The notes: a model not told the origin generated them from the sequence alone. A stretch of DNA of 64,000 nt from Bacteroidales bacterium CF (GCA_000473305.1 CP006772.1:1922001-1986000), one strand, 5' to 3'; positions 10,787-19,622 are shown, counted from the stretch's first letter. Translations and numbers: made by a program.

Positions 10787-11531
10787 TCTGCCTGAGGAGT
10801 TCACGCTCCTCCCGAGAATAGAGCAACCACTCCCAGATCGGACGGGCTTCATCTTTGAAAACAACCATCAGGGCAACGACAATTATTATAAGAAGCAGGA
10901 AGACAAACAGGACAGACCAGATGTTTGTCTTCTTCTTTTTTCCCTTGTTAACTGGTTTCTCTCTCTTAACCGGCTGTGCCTTGGGTACAGGAACTGATTG
11001 TTCTCTTTTTTCGGATGACGGTTTGGATTGATATGCGGGTTTGACTGTCGGTTGAGGAGGCAACGAAGTTTTTTTGCCCGAAAGGACCTCCACAGTCCCC
11101 TTTTTTTGAAGTATTTTAACATTTAACGGCTCCAGACCGTATGAATCAGGATATATAAAGAGATCCTTATCTGCAACAAAGAAATAGTCAAGTTGGTCAG
11201 TGGCGCGCATTATCCCAAAACCGGGAATGACAACGCTCTTTTGCTTGTTAAGCTCGCTCTTGAAATCTCTTAAGAATAGAGCCAGCTCTTTACGGGCCTC
11301 CTCTACCGAGATATCATTCTCATCGGCATACAGATTCTCCAGAAGCTCATCATTCCAAGTCTCACTCGATTTGAAAAGAACTCTCCTGAAAGGCGGATTA
11401 ATCACCATTGCCTTATCTGAAAAGACAGACGGAGCGAGTTCTGTAACAAAACCTCCCAGTCCGGGGAGTGACACCCTGTCATGAACTGTAATTAAATCCT
11501 TTAGAAGCCTGGAGAGGGTTTGAAGATCCAT
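10770..11531 (-). CDS. HU-CCDC81-domain membrane protein
   Basis: 253 residues. The N-terminal about 145 residues look like the paired HU/CCDC81-type domains of Bacteroidota proteins: VSLPGLGGFVTE near 22-33 and VVIPGFGIMRA near 100-110 are the two typical GFG turns. A Lys/Pro-rich linker leads to one transmembrane segment (about 206-228) and a short tail ending in MGQGL. Related proteins usually carry a C-terminal SPOR domain that binds septal peptidoglycan; none is present here. By analogy it may link nucleoid or division functions to the envelope, but I cannot show this. Confidence 0.7.
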   Translation of the reverse strand: MDLQTLSRLLKDLITVHDRVSLPGLGGFVTELAPSVFSDKAMVINPPFRRVLFKSSETWNDELLENLYADENDISVEEARKELALFLRDFKSELNKQKSVVIPGFGIMRATDQLDYFFVADKDLFIYPDSYGLEPLNVKILQKKGTVEVLSGKKTSLPPQPTVKPAYQSKPSSEKREQSVPVPKAQPVKREKPVNKGKKKKTNIWSVLFVFLLLIIIVVALMVVFKDEARPIWEWLLYSREERELLRQMGQGL

Positions 11532-11632
11532 AAATCGGTTTTAGCTTATATACGCAAAGTTATAAAATCTATTCATTTAAAACCTCCTTTTTATTAAATT
11601 TGGGTAGGGTAAAACAAATTCGGAACGGTTAA

Positions 11633-11742
11633 TAGAAAAAGAGATGTTCTGTAAACGCTTCTGGCACATGCACCGGTTGTTCAAACGGAAGTTTTCCGGG
11701 GAACGGCGGCGGCAACAGGAACGGTAAAGGGAATGGTCGTTA
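11633..11742 (+). other. Possible remnant or small-peptide tail, Gly/Asn-rich
   Basis: A 445-bp gap lies between the HU-domain gene and tRNA-Asn. One plus-strand frame from a stop at 11633 to a stop at 11740-11742 reads KKRCSVNASGTCTGC and ends GNGGGNRNGKGNGR. There is no ATG, GTG or TTG start, so it may be the broken end of a gene. A good terminator follows about 95 bp later, so something here is probably transcribed. I do not recognise it. Confidence 0.25.
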
Positions 11743-11835
11743 ATACTAATAAATATAAAATTTTAGCATAGTGGTAAAGTTCTCGTAAAATTTCTGGTTT
11801 AGAATATTAAAGCGCGGATTGTAAAAAAACATTAG

Positions 11836-11877
11836 AAAGGGCGTATCGGCAAACGTTTTCGGTACGCCCTTATTTTT
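11836..11877 (+). terminator. Rho-independent terminator
   Basis: The arms AAGGGCGTATCG and CGGTACGCCCTT form a 12-bp stem with one G-U pair and an 11-nt loop, followed by TATTTTTA. It ends whatever is transcribed from about 11640 and insulates the tRNA gene downstream. Confidence 0.75.
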
Positions 11878-11899
11878 ATGGAAAAATTTGCAATAAAGA

Positions 11900-11931
11900 T
11901 TTGGACTTTTATAAAATTCCTTTTACATTTG
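11900..11931 (+). promoter_or_regulatory. Promoter of tRNA-Asn
   Basis: TTTG at 11900-11903, a 20-bp spacer and TACATTTG at 11924-11931 match the Bacteroidota -33/-7 consensus exactly. Transcription would start around 11938, about 40 bp before the tRNA. Confidence 0.75.
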
Positions 11932-11976
11932 CACTCCCAATCCGAAACAGAGAGGGTTTCGGACGGGTAAAAAAAT

Positions 11977-12050
11977 TCCTCGTTAGCTCAGTTGGTTAGA
12001 GCACCTGACTGTTAATCAGGGGGTCCTAGGTTCAAGTCCTAGACGAGGAG
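11977..12050 (+). tRNA. tRNA-Asn (anticodon GTT)
   Basis: A 74-nt cloverleaf. Acceptor arms TCCTCGT and ACGAGGA pair fully, with discriminator G. The D-loop has TAGCTCAGTTGG, the anticodon stem CCTGA/TCAGG encloses CTGTTAA with anticodon GTT at 12011-12013, and the T-loop is TTCAAGT. The CCA end is not encoded. Confidence 0.97.
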
Positions 12051-12055
12051 CAAAA

Positions 12056-12085
12056 AGAGCTACAAAATTTGTAGCTCTTTTTTTT
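12056..12085. terminator. Terminator after tRNA-Asn, probably bidirectional
   Basis: AGAGCTACAAA and TTTGTAGCTCT pair around a 2-nt loop, followed by a run of eight or more T. A run of A lies on the other side, so it could also serve the converging creatininase-like gene that ends at 12085. Confidence 0.85.
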
Positions 12086-12936
12086 CAGTGCCACTCATTA
12101 AAAAATTTTTTCTGAAGATTTATTGTGGCTTTATCTGATTTTATAATCCTGATGACTTCGCTCAATTGTTGTACTTCCTGATTAAACGATAACTCGCCTA
12201 TTTCAACAGATGCTCCTGTAGCATCACCTGCGTAATGATTAGGGTATTTTCCATACCACCATATTGCAGTATATGCATTTTTCAGGTTCAGTCTGTTCAG
12301 CTCGGCTCCCGATTCGGCATTTGCCCTGCCCATTTTGACCAGTTCTGGTTTGATATACATCATTTCACTCGATTCAACTTCGTCTGCGTGTCCGCCTGTA
12401 TTGCTCTTTCTTAATTCAGATATCTTTTTTTGAGTCTCTGCATCTGCTTCAGGGGTGTATATGAAAATAGCATAATCCTTTTCAGCTGCCAACTGACATT
12501 GACAGAAATATTTGAGAAAATTGTTATTTCCTCCGTGACCATTCATAATGATGATTTTCTTTATCCCGTTTCTAGAAATCTCGTCACAGCTCTCCTGCAA
12601 AAACTTATACAACATTTCCGGGCTGTATGCTATTGTTCCCGGTTGGTGTTTCGCCTCATTTATTTGTCCGACATAATAGGTCGGAAATACAATTGCATAC
12701 TCTTTAGCAGCTGCTCTTAATGATATTTCCCTTGCATTATATACATCTGTTCCAAGAGGCAGATGTTGACCGTGTTTTTCAATAACACCTATTGGAATTA
12801 TGCAAACGCCCTCCGAGAGTTTAACGGCTTTTGCAAACTCTTCAGATGTCAGCTCTTCCCATGAAGGCGAGATCTTTTGCCCGAAGATAACCGAATTGGC
12901 AAATAGTAGTAATAAAAACAAGAATTCTCTTTTCAT
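12085..12936 (-). CDS. Secreted creatininase-family hydrolase
   Basis: 283 residues with a signal peptide of about 19 residues ending NSVIFGQ. The mature part is a creatinine amidohydrolase-type fold. Metal-binding motifs are visible as GVIEKHGQHLPLGTD (about 50-64), NGHGGN near 150 and GGHADEVESS near 200. The family includes creatininase and mycofactocin-system MftE-type amidases; the substrate here is unknown. Secretion is less usual for the family but recurs in Bacteroidota. It is followed 12 bp upstream by the WG/Sel1 gene on the same strand. Confidence 0.8.
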   Translation of the reverse strand: MKREFLFLLLLFANSVIFGQKISPSWEELTSEEFAKAVKLSEGVCIIPIGVIEKHGQHLPLGTDVYNAREISLRAAAKEYAIVFPTYYVGQINEAKHQPGTIAYSPEMLYKFLQESCDEISRNGIKKIIIMNGHGGNNNFLKYFCQCQLAAEKDYAIFIYTPEADAETQKKISELRKSNTGGHADEVESSEMMYIKPELVKMGRANAESGAELNRLNLKNAYTAIWWYGKYPNHYAGDATGASVEIGELSFNQEVQQLSEVIRIIKSDKATINLQKKFFNEWH

Positions 12937-12947
12937 CCTTTTTAAAA

Positions 12948-14762
12948 TTAAAAATTAAAATACCAGGCATACCCAAGAGGAGTTATACACTTTGGATATA
13001 ACACCCCTCCTATAGTCATACCTTCAAGTCTGATTAGATATGTGGCGTCTTTATCTAATTCTGCTTCTTTAAGAAATGAGCCTCTGTACAAAGAGGTATA
13101 TTTTGACTTATAAATATGTAACTTATCGCATTCTCCTCTGGAGTTATAACAATTGACAGTTGTTTGGTAAACAAACTCACGCCCTTGCTGTGCCGGAGGG
13201 TTTGCAGTATTGCCATTATCAGCATTTTCTGCATTTACTACATAAACGTTGTTCTGAACGGGTGAATTATAATTGGCAAATTTATTAAGTAAGTAAGAGT
13301 TATTTGTATGTGTCAGTACAACATCCTCAACCCTGGCCAAAAAGCCGATTGTTTGTTCAAAAACACTTATTGCATGAAACAAATCAGCTCTTCTCTCTTC
13401 CTTATGGTTTTGGAGCATACCCAGCATCTCTTCTGTATCGGTATAAGCAAGTTCATGAGACAGCTTTATAAATTTGTCGGCTTTTCTCATGTTTCTTTCC
13501 ACACCCGTACCTGCTTCGTAACATAATGCCACATTTTGTACACAAGGCGGGTAATTTGCTTCTGCTGCTTTAAGATAATAACGGAAAGCGGTTTCCGGGT
13601 TGCCCTCTTTTTCCAATAATACTCCGTAATTGTTCATCGATGGTTCATATCCCCCTTCAGCAGACTTTTTTAACCACAGAAGAGCCAATCGTTGTTGCTC
13701 TTCAGCACTCTCCTGATAAACATCTCCTTGCATATAGCACGTTCCTAACTCGTACATAGCCGGTAAATAACCCAGTTCAGCAGCCCTGATCAGATATCCT
13801 TTGGCTCCCCAGAAATCATGATCCAGCACCTCTTTTTCCATTGCCATTATATAATTGCCAAAAGCTTCATTATTAAGTCGCCCTTTGTCTTGCAAATTTA
13901 TGGCATACCGAAGGTTTGAGAATAATGGCCAGGCAACCTTGTTACCCGCCTTCACCGCCTTTTCATATGCCCAGTGAGCAAAAGCCAAATTCTGCTCCCT
14001 GCCAAGACCAAGTTCACTCATCTGAGCTATTCCACTCATGAAGTAATTATCATACTTGCCCGCAGCTTCAAAAAATTCACAGGCTTTTTGGAAATCCCGT
14101 GGTCTGTCTTGTCCGGTTTGATAGTAAACACCTTTCCGATAGAGTTGTAACGCTCTGTTGTGCGGAGTGGAATAGTAATTTTTGAGATAGTTTATTGTTT
14201 TTAAAGTATCCTCTCCTGACACCATTGTTCCATCCGGAGCAATTCCTGTAGATACATAATCCCCTCCTTCGAACGGCATATAACACATTGTGTTGGACAC
14301 CTCGTCATACGAGAGGTCTGCAAATTCATGCGGTATAACAACCTTGCCCTCGAAATCATATAGGCCCGCTAATTTGAATTGATTCCAGACGATAATCCCT
14401 TTATTGATAGCAACCGATGTAACAGAGGGGTCCGGCCCCATAATATACTTCCCGTTCAGGTCGAAAACCACCGGCAGCCTGCCGGAGGTAGTATTTTGAA
14501 GAAGCACATATAGGCCACATCCTGATTTTGTGTCTAAGAGCTGATTTGCTGACACATAGTTTCCCGGAGGAATTATCTCTTTTCCATTTTTATTGCAAAT
14601 TCCAATCTTTTGCCCCAGAGAAACCAAATAGAAGGCATTTTCGCCCGTGCCATATTTGGCTGTCTGATCGTAACTCCTTTCAAAATTGACACTTTGTGCA
14701 CTCAGGTTGAGTGCTACGAGCAATAGAATTAAAATCTGTGGCACTGATTTTTCTAATTGCAT
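12948..14762 (-). CDS. Secreted WG-repeat and Sel1-repeat protein
   Basis: 604 residues from the ATG at 14762 (MQLEKSVPQILILL). Signal peptide to about LNLSAQ, then an N-terminal part with WG-type strands (KIGICNKNGKEIIPPGNY, GLYDFEGKVVIPHEF). A central block of Sel1-like helical repeats spans about 210-460 (ALQLYRKGVYYQTG, AAELGYLPAMYELGTCY, WLKKSAEGGYEPSMNNYG, YYLKAAEANYPPCVQNVALCY). Sel1 repeats usually mediate protein contacts. The first eight residues, MQLEKSVP, are encoded by the terminal repeat of a palindromic element, so the present start codon is element-derived. Function unknown. Confidence 0.7.
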   Translation of the reverse strand: MQLEKSVPQILILLLVALNLSAQSVNFERSYDQTAKYGTGENAFYLVSLGQKIGICNKNGKEIIPPGNYVSANQLLDTKSGCGLYVLLQNTTSGRLPVVFDLNGKYIMGPDPSVTSVAINKGIIVWNQFKLAGLYDFEGKVVIPHEFADLSYDEVSNTMCYMPFEGGDYVSTGIAPDGTMVSGEDTLKTINYLKNYYSTPHNRALQLYRKGVYYQTGQDRPRDFQKACEFFEAAGKYDNYFMSGIAQMSELGLGREQNLAFAHWAYEKAVKAGNKVAWPLFSNLRYAINLQDKGRLNNEAFGNYIMAMEKEVLDHDFWGAKGYLIRAAELGYLPAMYELGTCYMQGDVYQESAEEQQRLALLWLKKSAEGGYEPSMNNYGVLLEKEGNPETAFRYYLKAAEANYPPCVQNVALCYEAGTGVERNMRKADKFIKLSHELAYTDTEEMLGMLQNHKEERRADLFHAISVFEQTIGFLARVEDVVLTHTNNSYLLNKFANYNSPVQNNVYVVNAENADNGNTANPPAQQGREFVYQTTVNCYNSRGECDKLHIYKSKYTSLYRGSFLKEAELDKDATYLIRLEGMTIGGVLYPKCITPLGYAWYFNF

Positions 14763-14860
14763 GATAGTTTGTGTATTATGTATCACTATTTATGAGAACT
14801 ATGGCTCAAATATCTATTTATCATTGTTATTGCAGCTAATTGAAAAATCATTCAATTATC
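14738..14860. repeat. Short fold-back element, copy 1 (about 120 bp, right end decayed)
   Basis: The left end GTGGCACTGATTTTTCTAA is at 14738. A degraded inverted partner (AATTGAAAAATCATTC) is near 14838-14856, giving the same size as the two intact short elements. It covers the start codon of the WG/Sel1 gene. Confidence 0.55.
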
Positions 14861-14992
14861 CAGGCCTCACCCTCCTCTTCCGACAATAAAATATGCTATT
14901 TACTGGAGCTTGAAATCAACTAAAAGATTGACTAACAAAAAGAGACGATATAAAATTATGAATTTCCAAATGGTTATCAAAATAAAATTTTA

Positions 14993-15435
14993 GTGGCACT
15001 GATTTTTCTAACCACCCCACTCTTAAGGGAACTCATTTTTGTAAATTTTATACAGGCTAGTTTGTCCGGATTTATTCTCTGTGGCCGCTTTTTATATTGG
15101 AGAAATATCGTCTCAGGGCTGTCCATCCTCAGTCGCATTGAAGTCATAAACCTCAAAGACACTGGTTTTTCTTAACGCCGTTTCTTGCCGGTTTTCAGGG
15201 TGCTCCGGAACGCCTCCCTTCGGTCGTTGAACGGTCCTCGCACTTTTTCCTGAAAACCCGCTGCGAAATTGGCTAAAAAACCAAGGTCTTTTTCGGCTTT
15301 ATGTCTTCAATTGCTCCTAACTCCTGCTCCGGCTGAAAATTATCCTGACCCAGTATTTCCCACTAAATTTTAAGCGGCAGAAGAGATATATTGACGATTC
15401 TTGTTTATAGTAATCACTCATAAAATCAGTGCTAC
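14993..15435. repeat. Long fold-back element, copy 2 (443 bp)
   Basis: Starts GTGGCACTGATTTTTCTAA and ends AAAATCAGTGCTAC, the inverted terminal sequence with one change. Inside, the left half (GTGGCCGCTTTT, TCTCAGGGCTGTCC, AAAGACACTGGTTTTTC) pairs imperfectly with the right half (ACCAAGGTCTTTTTCGG, CCGGCTGAAAAT, AAGCGGC), so the whole can fold back on itself. An AT-rich box GATATAAAATTATG lies just left, at about 14947. It ends 5 bp after the stop of the GNAT gene. With neighbouring sequence it fills the 679 bp between the WG/Sel1 and GNAT genes; I see no gene there. Confidence 0.8.
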
Positions 15436-15440
15436 AAAAA

Positions 15441-15845
15441 TTACAACTCAAAAATAGAACCGACTCGTTTATAACCAAGCTTTTCATAGTATCCATCAAC
15501 ACCGGACATAACATAAACAATACAATCCGGGTAATCCTTATGAATGCACTCCATCAGCTTTCTGCCTATTTCATCACCACGGTAATCGGGTTTTACCAAC
15601 AGGTCGCAGATATAGATGTAGGTCCCAAAATCTTGCAGGGAACGCGAATAACCGCATAGAACATTGTTCTTATATGCGACATATGTGATGGAGGTTTCCA
15701 GGGCAGATTTGTATTTTTCAGATAGATTTTCATCTGCATAGTCCCAACCATCTTCATCAAGAATCATCTGCATCAATTCAGCCTCATCCTCTGACTTTGT
15801 GTATTTTCTTATTTTTAGTGGCACTGATTTTTCTAATTTCCTCAT
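15441..15845 (-). CDS. GNAT-family N-acetyltransferase
   Basis: 134 residues from the ATG at 15845. The GNAT core is visible: YVAYKNNVLCGYSR (beta strand), then motif A as DLLVKPDYRGDEIGRKLME with the acetyl-CoA loop, then VYVMSGVDGYYEKLGYKRVG. The first eleven residues (MRKLEKSVPLK) come from the terminal repeat of a palindromic element, so the native start, possibly just before KIRKYTKSED, was replaced on insertion. The substrate is unknown. Confidence 0.75.
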   Translation of the reverse strand: MRKLEKSVPLKIRKYTKSEDEAELMQMILDEDGWDYADENLSEKYKSALETSITYVAYKNNVLCGYSRSLQDFGTYIYICDLLVKPDYRGDEIGRKLMECIHKDYPDCIVYVMSGVDGYYEKLGYKRVGSIFEL

Positions 15846-15937
15846 TATTAACAACAATACTATTCCAACGACAAGGAGCAAATATACAACATTTTACACA
15901 AACCTCTATTTCAGGCAATTAGAAAAATCAGTGCCAC
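15818..15937. repeat. Short fold-back element, copy 3 (120 bp, intact)
   Basis: Two terminal inverted repeats, 21 bp perfect (GTGGCACTGATTTTTCTAATT), at 15818-15838 and 15917-15937, separated by about 78 bp. The left repeat supplies the start of the GNAT gene. The right repeat supplies the last residues (GTDFSNC) and stop of the next secreted-protein gene. Confidence 0.85.
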
Positions 15938-17096
15938 ACATAAAATAAAATCGAACCATATTCCACTGATGAACATTGTCATAATCTTTATTTCTGTTGT
16001 AAAAGCGAGGTTTATCCCTGTTCTCCCCGGTCAGTTGAATATAATTCCATTGAATGAGTATTAAATTAATCTTACCCGAAGCAGAAAATCCGATAAGTTC
16101 GGGATTAATCCTAACCAATGCCTCACAGCCATCACGATGCCCCTCCGGACATAATCCGGAATAATTGCCTGTTAATTCAAACATCTTGGTAGCAACATCG
16201 CCGTCACCGGCATAAAAAGCCGGTTGCTTACGCTCAACAGCAGACATTTTACCGAGCTCTTCCCGCAACTTACCCTCCAGATCCAAAAACTCAGTATCAG
16301 ATTCATTCTCCAGATCTTTCAAGGCTTTGCTTCTAAACTCCTCGGCAGTTTGTCTGTTTACTTCCAGAATCTCTTTATAGGCTTGCTCTATCTCCTTCCG
16401 TCGTTCCCCCTTTGTAGGGTTCGCCGAAGTTATGCCTGCGTTTTCCCTCTCTTGCTTCTGCCCTTTGATAGCCTCGTTCAGGTAGAACTCTTGAGAAACA
16501 GGAATGAAAACATCAACATTATCCCTGCTTGCCATTGTTACCTCCTCCCCTGCTGTCTGATATATTCCAAAATCGAAGAAGTCGGCTGTCTTCCTTGGAA
16601 TTACACAGATATCTCCCGCTATCGGAGCACCAAAAGTGGTTTTATCCATTCCGTTTAGAAAAACGGCAACCCAGGTTCCCACTTCATAATTTGCAAATTT
16701 ACCCTTTTGTGTATGTACATATGGTGCAAAATGGAGTTCAATTTTTGCATATATCCTGGGATGTGGGTCATCGGACGGACTTTTGAAAGAGTTGTTCGGC
16801 AGAATGTCTATAAAAGTGTTGATAAGAGCCTCATATCCTTGCGGCGGATTATTCTTGAGCCAGTTCAGCATACTTGCGGTTACTCTCTGCGCTGCGCTTT
16901 TGCATGCATTAAACTCTGCTTCCGAATAGTTTTTCAATCCGTACGAATTGACGAATGCGAAACGTTGTTTTATCTCTCCTTTTGTGTATGGCATCATTCC
17001 GTTGATAACCTCATCGGAATATGGCTGCTGTGCGGACAATTGCCGGCACACCATGCAAAATATGAAAATGCCTATAATGATTACCTTTTTTCTCAT
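15906..17096 (-). CDS. Exported protein of unknown function
   Basis: 396 residues with signal peptide (cleavage near RQLSAQ, about residue 23). I do not recognise a family. The body has a mixed globular first half and a Lys/Glu-rich helical segment (about 215-290: KGERRKEIEQAYKEILEV, LEGKLREELGKMSAV) that may be coiled coil. The ending MCGTDFSNCLK is encoded by the terminal repeat of the adjoining palindromic element, so the native C-terminus is lost or extended by about ten residues. A matching repeat lies 57 bp upstream of the start, so the gene is bracketed by outward-facing inverted copies. Confidence 0.6.
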   Translation of the reverse strand: MRKKVIIIGIFIFCMVCRQLSAQQPYSDEVINGMMPYTKGEIKQRFAFVNSYGLKNYSEAEFNACKSAAQRVTASMLNWLKNNPPQGYEALINTFIDILPNNSFKSPSDDPHPRIYAKIELHFAPYVHTQKGKFANYEVGTWVAVFLNGMDKTTFGAPIAGDICVIPRKTADFFDFGIYQTAGEEVTMASRDNVDVFIPVSQEFYLNEAIKGQKQERENAGITSANPTKGERRKEIEQAYKEILEVNRQTAEEFRSKALKDLENESDTEFLDLEGKLREELGKMSAVERKQPAFYAGDGDVATKMFELTGNYSGLCPEGHRDGCEALVRINPELIGFSASGKINLILIQWNYIQLTGENRDKPRFYNRNKDYDNVHQWNMVRFYFMCGTDFSNCLK

Positions 17097-17153
17097 AATA
17101 CTAATTGTTTGAATAGCCGGCTACAATATTTACAAAGATAAGATTTAATTTTA

Positions 17154-17555
17154 GTGGCACTGATTTTTCTAATTGCTTCATTTGTAAGGGCAATATTATA
17201 TCATAAGCCAATGTCGCAGGTTTTTCTGACTTTGTTCTCTATGACCGCTTTTATTGGAGATATATCGTCTCAGGGCTGTCCATCCTCAGTCACATTGAAG
17301 TCATAAACCTCAAAGACACTGATTTTTTTTAACGTGATTTGATTTCGTGTTTTTCCGGAGCTGCGAAACTCCTCCCTTCGGTCGTCAAACATTCTCGCTC
17401 TGTTTCGGAAAAACACTCATAAAATCACTAAAAAATCAAGGTCTTTTCGGCTTAATGTCTTCAATTGCTCCTAACTCCTGTTCCGGCTGAAAATTTCCCT
17501 GATTCTTCATAGCTCCATTAACATCTAAGCGGCATATGAGGCAATTTGACTAAAT
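17154..17555. repeat. Long fold-back element, copy 4
   Basis: Begins GTGGCACTGATTTTTCTAATTGC at 17154 and continues with the same internal blocks as copy 2 (TCTCAGGGCTGTCC, AAAGACACTGATTTTTTTTA, then the core with CTCCCTTCGGTCGTC and AATCAAGGTCTTTTCGG, ending near AAGCGGCATATGAGGCAA). The right terminal repeat is missing. It occupies most of the 490 bp between the exported-protein gene and hipA; no gene is seen there. Confidence 0.75.
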
Positions 17556-17586
17556 TTTTACATATAGAAGAAAAAACGGGTGTAGG

Positions 17587-18852
17587 TTATATACACCATT
17601 TACTCCGTTCATCCAACACTCCGGCAAACATATCTATGTCTCTTCTAGAAATCCCTAATCGTGTTGCCAGTTCTCGCCAGCCTCTTACAACACTAACCAC
17701 CTTGGAAATAATATCTTCAGCAGTTTTCTTGTTAAGCATATAGCCTTCGCAGGCATCAAGCAAAATGCCCAGATCTGCCTTATTGGTAGATGACGAGATA
17801 AGCAGACTTTGGTACTCATTCAAAGTAGGATTCATATCGTATGCAGGAGACAAGGTCCAACCTTTTGCAGTCAACAAAAAACCATGATTACGGAAATGGT
17901 CATCGCTATTGCCGATACATATATTGAAAGCTATACGGCGATAGAGTTCTTGCAGATTGTTTTCAACTTTTGTACAGTTCTGAATAATGAAGTCCACTAT
18001 ATCCAGATAACCGTGTCCGGTATTAGCATTGTCGCCGTCATTAAGCCCCAGTAGGGTAATTGCTGAGGCAAAATGAATCCGCTTTCCCTCCCGGGTTCTG
18101 TCAAAGCGTTGTGAAAGCAATGTGTGGTATTTCTCATCAGTGGCCAAAACATTGGTTCTCGCTGCATTTATATCTGCTTTTATGGCAAGCAGATGGCTGA
18201 AATGCTCCCAAAGTCCGGCATCGTAATCATCTTTTTGTGAAGGGAATTTAGCTATACAAAGTGTTTCATCTGTGTCTATCACACTGGCTTTCGGTCTTGC
18301 ACCGCCCAATGAGGATCCCGGCTGCACGAGTCGGGCAATCCACTTCCTGTCAGGCAGAACATTATTTTCTTCGCTTTTCTCTATCTCGGTACTGGCTGCT
18401 ATCAGCTCTCTGATATCTGTCAGAGGTGGGATTTTCAATGGCTCAGTCACATTTATAAATTCTCCGTCTTGAACCTTCTTGAAACGAAATGCACCCATTC
18501 GGGAGAAGTCATCAATGCCAGTCAGGAAATCGAAAGAAGAGAGCCGTCGAACCGATCGATTTTCCTCCTTTGCAGCAATCTGCTCACGGCGTAGCATCAA
18601 AGTACGTCCCCAACGATCAGGCAGGGCGTCAGAGAAACATCCGAACATATCTTTATCCGGTAGCGTATATTGCTGTCCGGGATAATTATTCAAATCATCG
18701 CTCAAAAACAAATCTCCGTGCTTTTTCAACCATTCATCGCAGAATTTGAAGGAATAACTGTCTGAGCCCCGAAGAGATTCATAGCCCAACTCGCCAACGA
18801 ATTCTATCTCCTTCAGCCAGTCAAAATCGGCATATACATATAGCATCTTCAT
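17587..18852 (-). CDS. hipA: HipA-family serine/threonine kinase toxin
   Basis: 421 residues. HipA toxins phosphorylate a glutamyl-tRNA synthetase-like target and induce persistence. The N-terminal HipA region (FSDALPDRWGR, 73-83) and the kinase domain are present. Kinase signatures are GGARPKA (184-190), the lysine of CIAKFPSQ (about 202), the catalytic loop GNSDDHFRNHGFL (314-326) and SPAYDMNP (335-342), the Mg2+-binding part. It lies 3 bp downstream of the antitoxin gene, the usual HipB-HipA order. It looks intact. Confidence 0.88.
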   Translation of the reverse strand: MKMLYVYADFDWLKEIEFVGELGYESLRGSDSYSFKFCDEWLKKHGDLFLSDDLNNYPGQQYTLPDKDMFGCFSDALPDRWGRTLMLRREQIAAKEENRSVRRLSSFDFLTGIDDFSRMGAFRFKKVQDGEFINVTEPLKIPPLTDIRELIAASTEIEKSEENNVLPDRKWIARLVQPGSSLGGARPKASVIDTDETLCIAKFPSQKDDYDAGLWEHFSHLLAIKADINAARTNVLATDEKYHTLLSQRFDRTREGKRIHFASAITLLGLNDGDNANTGHGYLDIVDFIIQNCTKVENNLQELYRRIAFNICIGNSDDHFRNHGFLLTAKGWTLSPAYDMNPTLNEYQSLLISSSTNKADLGILLDACEGYMLNKKTAEDIISKVVSVVRGWRELATRLGISRRDIDMFAGVLDERSKWCI

Positions 18853-18855
18853 CTT

Positions 18856-19176
18856 TTACTCCTTTTTTGAGGCTCGTTCCCTTGTCTTCAAGCTCAAATC
18901 CTGCAAAGCTTTCCCCAATTTGTCTTCTTTGGCAAGCCACAGAATATCATCTTCAAGTTGTAAAGCAAACAGGACACGCAGGTAAATCCCTATTGCGACT
19001 GTCGGTGCGCCTTTCTCTATTCTGAAAACAGTTAACGGAGAACAAGTTGCACGTTCCGCTACCTGAGCCACACTCAGATTCCTGCGCAAGCGAGCCAATT
19101 TAATCTGCTCTCCCACAACCTTCATCTGCTGCTCCAATTTGCGAGGCAATTTAGTACCCATTGAATTCTTTGCCAT
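18856..19176 (-). CDS. hipB: HipB-like XRE-family antitoxin
   Basis: 106 residues from the ATG at 19176 (MAKNSMGTKL); an ATG 9 bp upstream is also possible. A Cro/C1-type helix-turn-helix spans about 30-75 (LRRNLSVAQVAERATCSPLTVFRIEKG). It would neutralise HipA and repress the operon. The C-terminal tail is Lys/Glu-rich. Confidence 0.82.
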   Translation of the reverse strand: MAKNSMGTKLPRKLEQQMKVVGEQIKLARLRRNLSVAQVAERATCSPLTVFRIEKGAPTVAIGIYLRVLFALQLEDDILWLAKEDKLGKALQDLSLKTRERASKKE

Positions 19177-19181
19177 AACCA

Positions 19182-19240
19182 ACATATCATATAATATGCA
19201 AATATACTATTTTTTATTTATTTAATGATATGTTGCATAT
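19182..19240 (-). promoter_or_regulatory. hipBA promoter and candidate operator
   Basis: On the minus strand TATATTTG (plus-strand 19199-19206) fits the -7 consensus. Around it are alternating ATAT-rich half sites: ACATATCATATAATATGC just inside the start region and ATATGTTGCATAT (19228-19240, 5-bp arms). These could be HipB binding sites. This is inference from symmetry and position. Confidence 0.35.
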
Positions 19241-19284
19241 AAATGGTCGCGAAATTGAAATATATGAAAACTTGAATAGCCTCA

Positions 19285-19622
19285 CAAATAGTGTCTCAGG
19301 GGAGTCCATCCGATGTCGCATTACAGATATAAGCTTTAAAGACGCTGGTTTTTCTTTACGTGATTTGATTTCGTGTTTTTCCTGGCTGCGAAACTCCTCC
19401 CTTCGGTCGTCAGACATTCTCGCCTTTTCCGGAAAAACACTCATAAAATCACTAAAAAACCAAGGTCTTTTTCAGCTTTATATCTGTAATCGCTCCTTGC
19501 TCCCTCCGGCTGAAAATTTCCCTGATTCTGCATATCTCCATTAAATTTTAAGCGGCTAAGTGGCAAATTGACGATGCCTGCTTATGGTAAATCACTCATA
19601 AAATCACTAAAAGATCAAGGTC
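19285..19622. repeat. Long fold-back element, copy 5
   Basis: Runs from about the block GTGTCTCAGGGGAGTCCATC to AAAGATCAAGGTC. It shares the core with copies 4 and 11 and is most like copy 11 at 57.7 kb. Its right edge supplies the TGA stop of the adjacent GNAT toxin gene (ACCTTGA read on the minus strand). It fills the roughly 430-bp gap between hipB and the GNAT toxin; open frames reading through it are by-products of the palindrome. Confidence 0.75.

Noticed and set aside
19214-19444. Small conserved protein (MSVFPEKARMSDDRREEF...) on the minus strand, nearly identical to one at 57663-57878
   Set aside because: Both lie inside fold-back copies 5 and 11. The frame reads across the palindrome and is interrupted in the other copies, and the opposite strand is equally open, so it follows from the repeat and is not a gene.
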